IMG/VR virus record: IMGVR_UViG_3300047996_000020
Span: 1 to 22,519 of that record
DNA length: 22,519 bases
Reading direction: 5' to 3' (one strand)
Source of the DNA: a virus
Shown: in pieces, positions 5,665 to 13,732 of the stretch
Numbering within the stretch: position 1 is the first letter of the stretch
Layout of the letters: each line of letters begins with the position of its first letter
Translations under genes and position numbers: made by a program
Notes under the pieces: model-generated
Database searches by the model: none
Told to the model about the DNA's origin: nothing
The model's input: the letters and a program-made list of their open reading frames with translations, nothing else

Positions 5665-5920
5665 GTGACAAATCGCTGACAAAGTTTGTCAAAATAGCTA
5701 AAACAAAGGAAAGTGCGAGGTGACAATTAAAAGAAATTATCGTTGCAAATCAATACGTTGACATAGCTTCAAAAAAAGTTAAGATATTGCTCATGGGATA
5801 GTAAATGTCTTTATTGTCACCTCTCGCCGTAACCCTATTGAAATATAAGCATTTTTAAACAAACACTTATCCGTTTTGTTCCTAAGTATTTATTTGCTTA
5901 GGTGACAAATCACTGACAAA
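5661..5920 (+). promoter_or_regulatory. Control region with clustered TGACAA sites
   Basis: A 23-base repeat with one mismatch flanks the region: 5661-5683 and 5898-5920 (core AGGTGACAAAT, then TGACAAA). Each copy holds two TGACAAA half-sites exactly 11 bp apart (5666 and 5677; 5903 and 5914). The second half-site of copy 1 is part of a perfect 15-base palindrome TGACAAAGTTTGTCA (5677-5691). A further site GCGAGGTGACAAT (5715-5727) faces an inverted near-copy, ATTGTCACCTCTCGC (5813-5827). The layout suggests operators, phage RNA polymerase promoters or both; TTAGGTGACA resembles part of the phage SP6 promoter. No gene lies in 5665-5930. Confidence 0.6.
5758..5786 (+). promoter_or_regulatory. 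Sigma70-like promoter for the RNA polymerase gene
   Basis: TTGACA (5758-5763) is a perfect -35 box. TAAGAT (5780-5785) lies 16 bases downstream and matches the -10 consensus at four of six positions. Transcription would start near 5792, giving a leader of about 140 bases before the RNA polymerase ATG. It sits between the two inverted GAGGTGACAAT-type sites, where a repressor could control it. A host promoter here is expected because the phage polymerase must first be made by the host enzyme. Confidence 0.45.
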
Positions 5921-5930
5921 TAAATTGACT

Positions 5931-8351
5931 ATGGACACGCAGCTCACACAAGACGAACTCAACACTGACATGACCACCGTAGGCGTGGGACGCTACCGTA
6001 ATAAGGTAGAGGGAGCCCGTGCTCGTGGTATGGAGAGTGAGACATCTTATGGTCAGCGTTTAATACGTGGTGCGTTGCCTTCATATATCAAGGCTATTGA
6101 TGACGTAAAAACAAAGTGGCGTGGATTTAAGAACAATGCTCGGTGGCAGTTAGACCTCCTAGAGATGCCCTCCGAGAAGATTGGGTTCCTTGTTATCCGT
6201 ACTGTCTTAGACCAGCTTACACAGAACTCCAAGATGACCGCTATGTGTACCAAGGTAGGCAACGTCGTCGACTACCAGCGTCGCTCCGAGCATCTCGTTC
6301 GTAACAACCCAAAGGGCGAAGGGATTGTTCTAGGGGCTACCCGTAAGAGTGGCTGGCAAGCTACCAAGAACCACATCCGTCTAAGTACCAAGCACGAGGT
6401 AGAGAAGGGACTCATGGAAGAGATCCCGTCTTGGACACGTAGAGACATAGCAGCAACAGGACTTAACCTTGTAGAACTCCTTCGGGATGTCACAGGGATT
6501 ATTGAGTACAGGTTCATTACTGATACAGGCAGACGCAACCCTACAAGGTACGTCACAGCCTCTCCAGAGACTCTCAAGTGGATTGATGAGTTCAACTACC
6601 ACAAGGAAATCATAAGCCCCTTCTGGCTCCCTACAGTGGATACACCAATGGAGTGGAAGAACGTGTGGGAAGGTGGCTACAAGACAGAAGAGACAGACCT
6701 CCCAAAGCTTCCGTTCATCAAGTCTACCAACATGGACTTCCTCCGAGGTATCGAAGGTAAGATTGAAGAGCCTATGGAGGCTTGTAACCTTATCCAGCAG
6801 ACACCTTGGAAGATTAACGAGGATGTCCTGAAGACAATGCAGTGGGCGTGGAAGAACTCCGTAAAGGTCGGTGGGCTTCCTAGTCGTGACGATGAAGTGA
6901 TGCCTGACATCCCTGATGACTTCTACGACAACAAACTAAGCAACCTCCAGTGGCGCACGATGGCTTCAGGTGTTCACAAGCGTAACATGAGTACACGCTC
7001 AAGACGCTTACTGGTAGCCAAGGTGCTTTACCTAGCAGAGAAGCTTACAGATAGTCGGTTCTTCTATCCGTCCCACTGTGACTTCCGAGGTCGTGTATAT
7101 AACATCCCTGCCTTCCTAGGTATCCAAGGCCCTGATATGTGTCGGGGGTTACTTCGGTTTGCTAGACCTCAACGTATTAAGACAGCAACAGACCGCAAGT
7201 GGTTAGCTATTCAAGGTGCTAACACTTGGGGCTACGATAAAGTCACACTCGACCAACGTGCTGAGTGGGCTGAGAACTTTTCCAAGGACGCTATCCGTAT
7301 TGCCGCTAACCCTACCAAGGAGTTACTATGGACAGAAGCGGGTGACCCTTGGCAATTCCTTGCGTGGTGCTTTGAATGGGCCACGCTACAGAACACGGGT
7401 AAGCTAGATACCTTCCTCCCAGTGAATATGGATGCCACCAATAACGGCCTTCAGATTCTATCTATGCTTACTCGTGACCCCTACGGGATGACCGCTACCA
7501 ATGTGTTGCCTACAGACAAGCCAGCAGACATCTACGGGGTGGTTGCAAAACAAGCGGAGGTAATCCTGAAGAAACAAGCAAGCGAGGGAGACGCTATTGC
7601 AAACGCTTGGGTAAACTTTGGGATCGACCGTAAGACAACCAAGCGCCCCGTAATGTGTTACTCGTACGGGCTAACTGAATACAGCAATCGGTTGTACATC
7701 GCTGATTGGTATGAAGACCAGATACACGGTGAAGGACGTACTAAACCTTTTGACGATAAAGAGAAGTATCTAGCCGTTCACATTTTAGCGAAGGCGGTAT
7801 GGACAGGGATTGAGAGCGTCCTAGAGAAACCAAAGGAATGTATGAAGTGGTTTCAGGACTGTTCCGCTTTGCTTACCGAGGCTGAATTACCTGTATCTTG
7901 GGTTACTCCTAGTGGCTTCCCTGTTCACCAAGAGTATTTCAACTTCACAAGTAAGAACATCAAGACTTGGATTAGCGGAACAGCTACTCACATTCGTTTC
8001 CGTGAGAACGACGATAAGCTTTCCAAGGTACGCCAGCGTAACGGAGTGAGCCCTAACTTTGTTCACTCACTAGATGCTGCTGCTCTCCACAAGACAGTCA
8101 TCAAAGCCAACAAAGAGGAGGGTATTTACGACTTTGCTTTCATTCACGATAGCTACGGAACACACGCTACAGGATGTGAAGCTCTGAGTAAAAGTTTGCG
8201 AGATGTGTTTATTTCTACATTTAGTGTTGACCTCCTTCGGGATTGGAAACATCAATTAGAACAGCAGTCGGGATTAGAACTTCCTGAGCCGCCAGAATAC
8301 GGCACTGCTGACATCTCCCAAATTAAAAATAGCACGTATTTCTTCAGTTAG
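5931..8351 (+). CDS. T7-like single-subunit DNA-directed RNA polymerase (806 aa)
   Basis: This enzyme transcribes the phage middle and late genes. Key motifs: CDFRGRVYNIPAFL (template-strand motif); motif A with Asp501 in PVNMDATNNGLQ; motif B with Lys571 and Tyr579 in TKRPVMCYSYG, spaced as Lys631 and Tyr639 of T7; PNFVHSLDAAALHKT; and motif C His739-Asp740 in FAFIHDSYG. All catalytic residues are present. At 806 aa it is shorter than T7's 883, mostly in the N-terminal promoter-binding part, so promoter specificity cannot be inferred from T7. A TTG six bases upstream is in frame, but the ATG at 5931 is preferred. The preceding control region holds candidate promoters. Confidence 0.97.
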   Translation: MDTQLTQDELNTDMTTVGVGRYRNKVEGARARGMESETSYGQRLIRGALPSYIKAIDDVKTKWRGFKNNARWQLDLLEMPSEKIGFLVIRTVLDQLTQNSKMTAMCTKVGNVVDYQRRSEHLVRNNPKGEGIVLGATRKSGWQATKNHIRLSTKHEVEKGLMEEIPSWTRRDIAATGLNLVELLRDVTGIIEYRFITDTGRRNPTRYVTASPETLKWIDEFNYHKEIISPFWLPTVDTPMEWKNVWEGGYKTEETDLPKLPFIKSTNMDFLRGIEGKIEEPMEACNLIQQTPWKINEDVLKTMQWAWKNSVKVGGLPSRDDEVMPDIPDDFYDNKLSNLQWRTMASGVHKRNMSTRSRRLLVAKVLYLAEKLTDSRFFYPSHCDFRGRVYNIPAFLGIQGPDMCRGLLRFARPQRIKTATDRKWLAIQGANTWGYDKVTLDQRAEWAENFSKDAIRIAANPTKELLWTEAGDPWQFLAWCFEWATLQNTGKLDTFLPVNMDATNNGLQILSMLTRDPYGMTATNVLPTDKPADIYGVVAKQAEVILKKQASEGDAIANAWVNFGIDRKTTKRPVMCYSYGLTEYSNRLYIADWYEDQIHGEGRTKPFDDKEKYLAVHILAKAVWTGIESVLEKPKECMKWFQDCSALLTEAELPVSWVTPSGFPVHQEYFNFTSKNIKTWISGTATHIRFRENDDKLSKVRQRNGVSPNFVHSLDAAALHKTVIKANKEEGIYDFAFIHDSYGTHATGCEALSKSLRDVFISTFSVDLLRDWKHQLEQQSGLELPEPPEYGTADISQIKNSTYFFS

Positions 8352-8405
8352 CTCTCCGCTAGCTGTCATGTAAAAACCACCGATAACAGGTAATAGTAAA
8401 ACAAA

Positions 8406-9008
8406 ATGAGTAAAGTAATAACAACACCAAAAGGTAAAGCAGTATGGCCACGCATCGACACACCAGACACCAAGTTTGATGAAGATGGCGTTTATAGCTG
8501 TAAGCTCCACGTAAGTGAGGGCGACTTCAAAGCTTTCGAGGCTATCGTAAAGCCGAAGCTTGATGCCGCTTACAAGGAAGAGTGCAGTCGCCAAGGTAAA
8601 GACAAGATCCGCATGGCTGCGTCATCTCCTCTCCGTATTAACGACGAGGGTGATCACGAGATCTATGCGAAGCAGAAAGCTAAGGTACATACTAAGTCAA
8701 AGGGAACTCTTGAGTTCACCATTGCAGCAGTAGACAGCCAAGGTAAGAAGATCGACATGCCTAAGATTGGCAGCGGTTCTACCTTAAAGATGGCAGTTGA
8801 GGTCAACACTTGGTTCGTTCCAAGTCAGGGCTTCGGATACACCCTGCGTCTCCGTGCAGTACAAGTACTCGACCTGATTGAGTACGGTGGCGGTGATAGC
8901 TCCTTCGGCTTTGGTGCTGAAGCAGACGGCTACGTAGGTAGCGGTGAATCCCTCAACCAAGCATTCGAAGTAGCTGATGAAGCGGAAACGTCCAACGCGC
9001 CGTTCTAA
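8406..9008 (+). CDS. Single-stranded DNA-binding protein, T7 gp2.5-like (200 aa)
   Basis: It coats single-stranded DNA during replication and recombination. The N-terminal part (MSKVITTPKGKAVWPRIDTP DTKF) and the OB-fold-type strands (YSCKLHV, TLEFTIAAVDSQGKKIDMPK, GSTLKMAVEVNTWF, GFGYTLRLRAVQVLDL) match the gp2.5-like family of podoviruses. The C-terminal tail is acidic and ends in phenylalanine (EVADEAETSNAPF), as expected for the tail that recruits the polymerase and helicase. It is slightly shorter than T7 gp2.5 (232 aa). It follows the RNA polymerase by 54 bases; the leader is AT-rich without an SD. Its end overlaps the endonuclease start by 32 bases. Confidence 0.85.
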   Translation: MSKVITTPKGKAVWPRIDTPDTKFDEDGVYSCKLHVSEGDFKAFEAIVKPKLDAAYKEECSRQGKDKIRMAASSPLRINDEGDHEIYAKQKAKVHTKSKGTLEFTIAAVDSQGKKIDMPKIGSGSTLKMAVEVNTWFVPSQGFGYTLRLRAVQVLDLIEYGGGDSSFGFGAEADGYVGSGESLNQAFEVADEAETSNAPF

Positions 9009-9354
9009 GTTCCGTTCGAAGTTCGAAGAGACAGTAGCCTCCGCCTTAAATGCGGCGGGGGTTACCCACTCTTACGAGTCGATGAAACTGGATTACACGA
9101 AGCTCTGCAAATACACGCCTGACTTCGTTTTAGATAATGGAATTATACTGGAGGTAAAGGGCTATTGGATAGCGTCAGACCGAACCAAACACCTGCGAGT
9201 GAGGGAAGCACATCCCAACCTCGACATCCGCTTTGTATTCCAACGAGCATCAAACACACTAAGCAAAAAGAGCAAGACCACCTATGGGGACTGGTGCGAC
9301 AAACACGGGTTCCTGTGGTGCGAGAAAAAGCTCCCACACGAATGGACGATTTAA
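8977..9354 (+). CDS. Endonuclease I, Holliday-junction resolvase (T7 gp3-like)
   Basis: A 125-aa PD-(D/E)XK nuclease that cleaves branched DNA and helps degrade host DNA and resolve replication intermediates. The active-site residues are visible: Glu17/18 in SKFEETV, Asp49 in YTPDFVLDN, and Glu59 and Lys61 in ILEVKGYW. The Asp-to-Glu spacing (10) and Glu-x-Lys match Asp55, Glu65 and Lys67 of T7 gp3. The protein is a little shorter than T7's (149 aa). The ATG lies inside the end of the single-strand binding protein gene, a 32-base overlap, and its own end overlaps the primase-helicase start by 13 bases. Confidence 0.92.
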   Translation: MKRKRPTRRSKFRSKFEETVASALNAAGVTHSYESMKLDYTKLCKYTPDFVLDNGIILEVKGYWIASDRTKHLRVREAHPNLDIRFVFQRASNTLSKKSKTTYGDWCDKHGFLWCEKKLPHEWTI

Positions 9355-10967
9355 CGGCAGTAGCCACACACCAACCTTGCCCCGACTGCGGAAGCAGCGA
9401 TGCACTCACACACAACTCTGACGGAAGCACCAAGTGCTACTCCTGCGGTGTCTTCACACCGAACAGAGACAAACAAGACACAACTACACAACACACAAAA
9501 ATGGAAAATGTATCACCACTAGGATTCGTAAAAGGACAGTTCATGGATATCGCCCCACGGGGTATCAACAAAGACACGTGCGTAAAGTATGGGTATCAAA
9601 TCGGGGAGCTTAACGGCAAGCCATGTCACGTTGCTAACTATCGCAACCTAGACGGCACACAGGTAGCCCAGAAGTATCGCTTTGCAGACAAGAGCTTTCA
9701 CTGCAACGGCTCTCCTAACTATTTCTTCGGTCAGAACCTCTGGCCCAATGGCGGTAAGAAGCTAGTCATCACCGAGGGTGAGATTGACTGTCTTACTGTT
9801 AGCCAACTCCAAGGCAACAAGTGGCCAGTCGTATCACTACCTAGTGGTGCTCAGTCAGCCAAGACAATCTTCAAGAAGCAACTCGAATGGCTCTCATCGT
9901 GGCAAGAAGTTATTGTTATGTTTGACGAGGACAAGGCGGGACGCGAAGCAGCCGAGAGTGTTGCTCACATACTTCCTGCTGGTACTTGTAAGATCGCTCG
10001 GTTGTCCATGAAAGACCCGAACGAAATGCTTCTAGCTAACAAAGGAGAAGAAGTAATCCAAGCTTTCTGGAACGCTAAGGTATGGCGACCAGATGACATT
10101 GTAGATGGCACTGAGTTGTATGAGCGCCTTACAGTCCCCAAGGAAAATGACAGCATCCCTTATCCTTACTATGGACTTAACTCGCTCACTCACGGCCTCC
10201 GTAAAGGTGAGATTGTTACCTTCTGCGCTGGCTCAGGCATCGGCAAGTCTGCTGTATGTAAAGAGATTGCCCTACACGTTCTCAAGACTACTGATCGTAA
10301 GCTCGGTTATATCGCTCTTGAGGAATCCATTGAGCGTACCGCTAATGGTATCATTGGTCTGGAGATGTCTAAGCCTCTACACCTAGAGCCTTTTACTCCT
10401 GATGCTAAATACAACGAGGCATACAAGAAGACAGTCGGATCTGGTCGTTTCTACCTGTATGACCACTGGGGATCCCTAGACAGCGACAACCTACTAGGAC
10501 ACATCCGCTACATGGCTAAGGCTATGGATGTAGACTACGTGGTTCTGGATCACCTCTCTATCATCGTATCTGGTATGGGTGATGGTGACGAGCGTCGTAT
10601 GATCGACAACACAATGACCAAGCTACGTGCTCTTGTAGAGGAGACTAAGATTGGTGTTGTCCTCGTAAGCCACCTCAAGCGTCCTGAAGGTAAGGGACAC
10701 GAGGAAGGCGCGGCAACATCCCTAGCACAACTCCGAGGCTCTGCTGCTATCGCTCAGTTGTCTGATATGTGCATCGGCTTAGAGCGTAACCAGCAAGACG
10801 TAGAGAACCGTAACAGGACAACCCTGCGTGTCCTTAAGAACCGTTTTAGCGGTGAGACAGGCGTAGCTTGTAACCTGCTTTACGATAAAGAGACCTGCCG
10901 TCTCTCAGAGGATACTAACCCTCTCTTTGAGGACACCGACGACGCTACAGCAGGCTTCGGACACTAA
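9342..10967 (+). CDS. Bifunctional primase-helicase, T7 gp4-like (541 aa)
   Basis: It unwinds the replication fork and makes RNA primers. Domains in order: Cys4 zinc-binding domain (Cys13, Cys16, Cys32, Cys35); TOPRIM primase domain with Glu145 in ITEGEIDCL and Asp195-x-Asp197 in MFDEDKAG; linker; RecA-type DnaB helicase domain with Walker A GSGIGKS (297-303), Walker B at Asp403 in YVVLDHLSI and the VVLVSHLKR motif with His444. The open frame extends upstream to 9165, but that part lies inside the endonuclease gene. ATG 9342 leaves only the 13-base overlap and gives a length close to T7's 566. A second ATG at 9501, after the zinc domain, has a typical leader and may start a short form. Confidence 0.96.
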   Translation: MDDLTAVATHQPCPDCGSSDALTHNSDGSTKCYSCGVFTPNRDKQDTTTQHTKMENVSPLGFVKGQFMDIAPRGINKDTCVKYGYQIGELNGKPCHVANYRNLDGTQVAQKYRFADKSFHCNGSPNYFFGQNLWPNGGKKLVITEGEIDCLTVSQLQGNKWPVVSLPSGAQSAKTIFKKQLEWLSSWQEVIVMFDEDKAGREAAESVAHILPAGTCKIARLSMKDPNEMLLANKGEEVIQAFWNAKVWRPDDIVDGTELYERLTVPKENDSIPYPYYGLNSLTHGLRKGEIVTFCAGSGIGKSAVCKEIALHVLKTTDRKLGYIALEESIERTANGIIGLEMSKPLHLEPFTPDAKYNEAYKKTVGSGRFYLYDHWGSLDSDNLLGHIRYMAKAMDVDYVVLDHLSIIVSGMGDGDERRMIDNTMTKLRALVEETKIGVVLVSHLKRPEGKGHEEGAATSLAQLRGSAAIAQLSDMCIGLERNQQDVENRNRTTLRVLKNRFSGETGVACNLLYDKETCRLSEDTNPLFEDTDDATAGFGH

Positions 10968-10988
10968 TAACCCCAACCCAAGGAGTAT

Positions 10989-11495
10989 ATGAGTAAATGG
11001 ATACAAGATTCATCATGGAAGCGAGGCCAAGGCGTAGAAGCCATGTTCGCTAAACTGTTAAACGAAAAAGCTATTGAAGCACGAGCGGCTGACCTAAAGG
11101 AGCAGTTCTCTCATGTGGATTACGTCACTGACTTCGGTAAGATTGACGTGAAGGCTCGCAAGCGTGTTGCCCGTAAGGACAACGACGTACAAGACGATCT
11201 AGTATGGCTGGAATTCAAGAACGTCCAAGGAAAGATTGGATGGGTCTACGGGAAAGCCGACTGGATTGCCTTCGAGCGTCTCCTCGACTTCGTTTTAGTT
11301 AAGCGTTCCGACCTAGCCCTTATGGGTGAGAAGCTATGTGATCTTGGAGATCGAGTGTCGGTAGGACGTGACGCTCTCTACAAGGGATACCAACGCAGTG
11401 GTCGTAAAGACCTCTTATCAATCGTGAAGATGTCAGACGTTCTAAAGTTGTATCATCAACTCTGGACAAAAGACGTTGACAGTACTCAACACTAA
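10989..11495 (+). CDS. Putative PD-(D/E)XK nuclease-like phage protein (168 aa)
   Basis: The pattern Asp53 in FGKIDVKARKR, then Glu75-x-Lys77 in WLEFKNVQG, fits a PD-(D/E)XK active site with a long insertion. It is followed by GWVYGKADWIAFERLLDFVL, a strand-helix that I associate with a nuclease-like family conserved in marine podo- and myoviruses. Whether it is active and on what substrate is not known; its place between helicase and polymerase suggests DNA processing. This is one of the few genes here with a purine-rich SD-like sequence (AAGGAG, 10980-10985), though only three bases before the ATG. Confidence 0.65.
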   Translation: MSKWIQDSSWKRGQGVEAMFAKLLNEKAIEARAADLKEQFSHVDYVTDFGKIDVKARKRVARKDNDVQDDLVWLEFKNVQGKIGWVYGKADWIAFERLLDFVLVKRSDLALMGEKLCDLGDRVSVGRDALYKGYQRSGRKDLLSIVKMSDVLKLYHQLWTKDVDSTQH

Positions 11496-11515
11496 TCATT
11501 GATTTAGATACACAC

Positions 11516-11665
11516 ATGAAAAAAATATCAATAATATGCCGACTCGGCATCCATTTATGGAGATACCACGGGATTCATAAGAGATGCTGCGCTAGGTGTG
11601 GAAAGACTCAGTATTACCACGTAGAGCCAGTATCCAACCCATTCTCAGATGGCCAGTGGATCTAA
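11516..11665 (+). CDS. Small cysteine-rich protein (49 aa)
   Basis: The sequence begins MKKISIICRLGIHLWRYHGI and contains C-x-LGIH-x-W followed by R-C-C-A-R-C-G-K-T-Q. This C(x4)H...C(x2-3)CG arrangement resembles short zinc-binding proteins found in many phages, of unknown role. It could bind one zinc through Cys8, His13 and Cys24/25 with Cys28. It lies between the nuclease-like gene and another small gene, with the SD-less context tagatacacac before ATG. Confidence 0.6.
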   Translation: MKKISIICRLGIHLWRYHGIHKRCCARCGKTQYYHVEPVSNPFSDGQWI

Positions 11666-11695
11666 CCCCACCTTAAATCACCTACACAAAAAGCT

Positions 11696-11923
11696 ATGAA
11701 AACAATACCAATAAAAGTAAGCATAAAGTCAGCTAATCTTGACTGGAATCCAGTCTTCAACAGCCTCCAAGTGGGCGTCGATGATGAGGCTACTGGTTCC
11801 TTCCTCGTCATATACGGAAACGACTCTCAAAACGACGGTGCTAAAATTTCCCTCGATTGGGAAGAATGGGACGAGCTCGTAAAAGTTGTTCGTAAGTATC
11901 GTAACGAATGGGAGTGGAAATAA
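11696..11923 (+). CDS. Hypothetical protein (75 aa)
   Basis: Unrecognised small acidic protein. Alternating strands are suggested by IPIKVSIKSANLDW and GSFLVIYGN, and the C-terminal helix is WEEWDELVKVVRKYRNEWEW. It ends five bases before the DNA polymerase start, so it probably shares its transcript. A polymerase accessory role is possible from position only. Confidence 0.55.
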   Translation: MKTIPIKVSIKSANLDWNPVFNSLQVGVDDEATGSFLVIYGNDSQNDGAKISLDWEEWDELVKVVRKYRNEWEWK

Positions 11924-11928
11924 TAAAT

Positions 11929-13725
11929 ATGAAAACAATAGCTTACTTTGACATTGAAACCAACGGCATCACAGACTGGTCAACTCTAAGTGACCTTAAA
12001 GATCTGCACTGCCTTGTAGTAATAGACCAACATGGTACTTGGGCTTATCGCTCTAACACCATCCAAGAAGGGCTCGCTCGTCTATCTGCTGCTGACCATA
12101 TCGTAGGACACAACAGTATAGGCTTTGACGCTATCGCCCTTTGGAAGCTCTACGGCTACCGTCACGCTGGTGTGTTAGACTCAGCAGTGATTGCTCGTCT
12201 TATGTATCCTGACGTTCGTAGCGATGACTTCAAACGTAACGACTTCCCAAAACAACTCATTGGTTCCCACAGCTTAAAGGCTTGGGGTTATCGCATTGGT
12301 AACAACAAGAGTGACCACGGGGAAACTGAAGATTGGTCTACTTGGTCTCAAGAGATGGAAGACTATTGTGTGCAAGATGTGGAGGTCACTAAGTCTCTCT
12401 ATGAGTTCTTTCTCAAGAAGGGATTAGGTGGCCTCCAGCAAGCGTGTGACCTAGAGCACGCCTTTGCTAAAGCTATCCGCGTCCAAGAGATGAACGGATT
12501 TCCTTTTGACGTTAAAGCAGCAGAAGAACTTACAGCTACTCTTATGGGTCGCCGCGCTGCTCTTGACGTAGAATTGCGTGAGTTATTCGCGCCTACTGAA
12601 GAAGTCACCAAGAGTAACTGGTGGCTCGCTCCCGATGGCACAAAGTCCCGCACCAAGAAAGCCTTGGTCGAGAAGGGCTTCAAGCCAAAGGAGATAACCA
12701 AGGGTGAGTCTGTTATAAAGACAATCCCATTCAACCCCAACAGTCGTGATCAGATAGCTGAGCGACTAATGGCTAATGGCTGGAAGCCTAGCTCCTATGA
12801 GGGCAAACGACCAGCAATCAACGAGGCGGTACTCAAGGACATCGGTACACCCCAATCCGAGAAACTCCTTGAGTACCTCCTCGTCACCAAGCGCCTAGGT
12901 CAAGTGGCTGAGGGTAAGCAAGCGTGGCTCAAGCTAGAGCGTAACGGACGTATCCACGGATCTGTGAATACCAACGGAGCTGTCTCTGGTCGATGCACTC
13001 ACAGGAATCCTAATGTGGCTCAAGTGCCGTCTACTCGTGCTCCCTATGGTGGCGAGTGTCGCTCTTGCTTCACAGTTCCAGAAGGCAAGGTGCTTGTAGG
13101 TGCTGACGCTAGTGGCTTAGAGTTGCGCTGCCTTGCTCACTACCTCGCTCTGTTTGGTGACAAGGAATACGCTAAGACTATCCTTGAAGGTGACATCCAC
13201 ACAGCAAATCAGAAGGCTGCTGGGTTGCCTACCCGTGATGCCGCGAAAACATTTATCTACGCATTCTTGTATGGCGCAGGTGATGCCAAGATTGGTTCAA
13301 TTGTTGGTGGTTCTGCCAAGCAAGGTAAAGCTCTCAAGGCTTCCTTTATGAAGAAGACGCCATCCATCAAGAAGCTCTATGACGCTGTGGCAAACGCTCT
13401 GGAAACCAAAGGTCTTCTCCGAGGTATCGATGGACGTCCGCTGCCTTGTCGTTCTTCACATTCTGCTGTGAATCTCCTGCTCCAGTCAGCAGGTGCCGTA
13501 GTAATGAAGCAAGCACTCATTGAGTTCGTAAGGATGGCAAAGCTACCCTACGAGATGCATGCCAATGTTCACGATGAGGTGCAATTCTCTTGTGACCCTA
13601 AGCACGCTGACGAACTCGGTAGGACGTTCTGTAACGCTCTAGGGAAAGCTGGAGAGGTTCTCAAGTTTAACTGCCCACTAGATGGAGAGTTCTCCGTCGG
13701 GGCAAATTGGAAAGAAACACACTAA
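11929..13725 (+). CDS. Family A DNA polymerase with 3'-5' exonuclease, T7 gp5-like (598 aa)
   Basis: Replicative polymerase. The exonuclease domain has Asp8 and Glu10 (YFDIETNG), Asp67 (HNSIGFDAIA) and Tyr146-x3-Asp150 (YCVQDVEV). Polymerase motif A: Asp393 in GADASGLELR. Motif B: Arg436, Lys440, Tyr444, Tyr448 in RDAAKTFIYAFLYG. Motif C: His548-Asp549 in NVHDEVQF. The residue equal to Phe762 of E. coli Pol I is Tyr444, as in T7. It is about 100 residues shorter than T7 gp5 (704 aa). Part of the loss is in the thumb (about 222-266), where T7 has its thioredoxin-binding loop, so use of host thioredoxin is uncertain. ATG 11929 is chosen over the in-frame ATG at 11908, which overlaps the preceding gene. 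Confidence 0.97.
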   Translation: MKTIAYFDIETNGITDWSTLSDLKDLHCLVVIDQHGTWAYRSNTIQEGLARLSAADHIVGHNSIGFDAIALWKLYGYRHAGVLDSAVIARLMYPDVRSDDFKRNDFPKQLIGSHSLKAWGYRIGNNKSDHGETEDWSTWSQEMEDYCVQDVEVTKSLYEFFLKKGLGGLQQACDLEHAFAKAIRVQEMNGFPFDVKAAEELTATLMGRRAALDVELRELFAPTEEVTKSNWWLAPDGTKSRTKKALVEKGFKPKEITKGESVIKTIPFNPNSRDQIAERLMANGWKPSSYEGKRPAINEAVLKDIGTPQSEKLLEYLLVTKRLGQVAEGKQAWLKLERNGRIHGSVNTNGAVSGRCTHRNPNVAQVPSTRAPYGGECRSCFTVPEGKVLVGADASGLELRCLAHYLALFGDKEYAKTILEGDIHTANQKAAGLPTRDAAKTFIYAFLYGAGDAKIGSIVGGSAKQGKALKASFMKKTPSIKKLYDAVANALETKGLLRGIDGRPLPCRSSHSAVNLLLQSAGAVVMKQALIEFVRMAKLPYEMHANVHDEVQFSCDPKHADELGRTFCNALGKAGEVLKFNCPLDGEFSVGANWKETH

Positions 13726-13732
13726 TACACAC

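Noticed and set aside
9165-9341. N-terminal extension of the primase-helicase
   Set aside because: It lies inside the endonuclease I frame; the extra residues have no family match and the zinc domain starts just after ATG 9342.
13682-13732. N-terminal extension of the exonuclease
   Set aside because: It is out-of-frame polymerase coding sequence; the ATG at 13733 has the typical leader.
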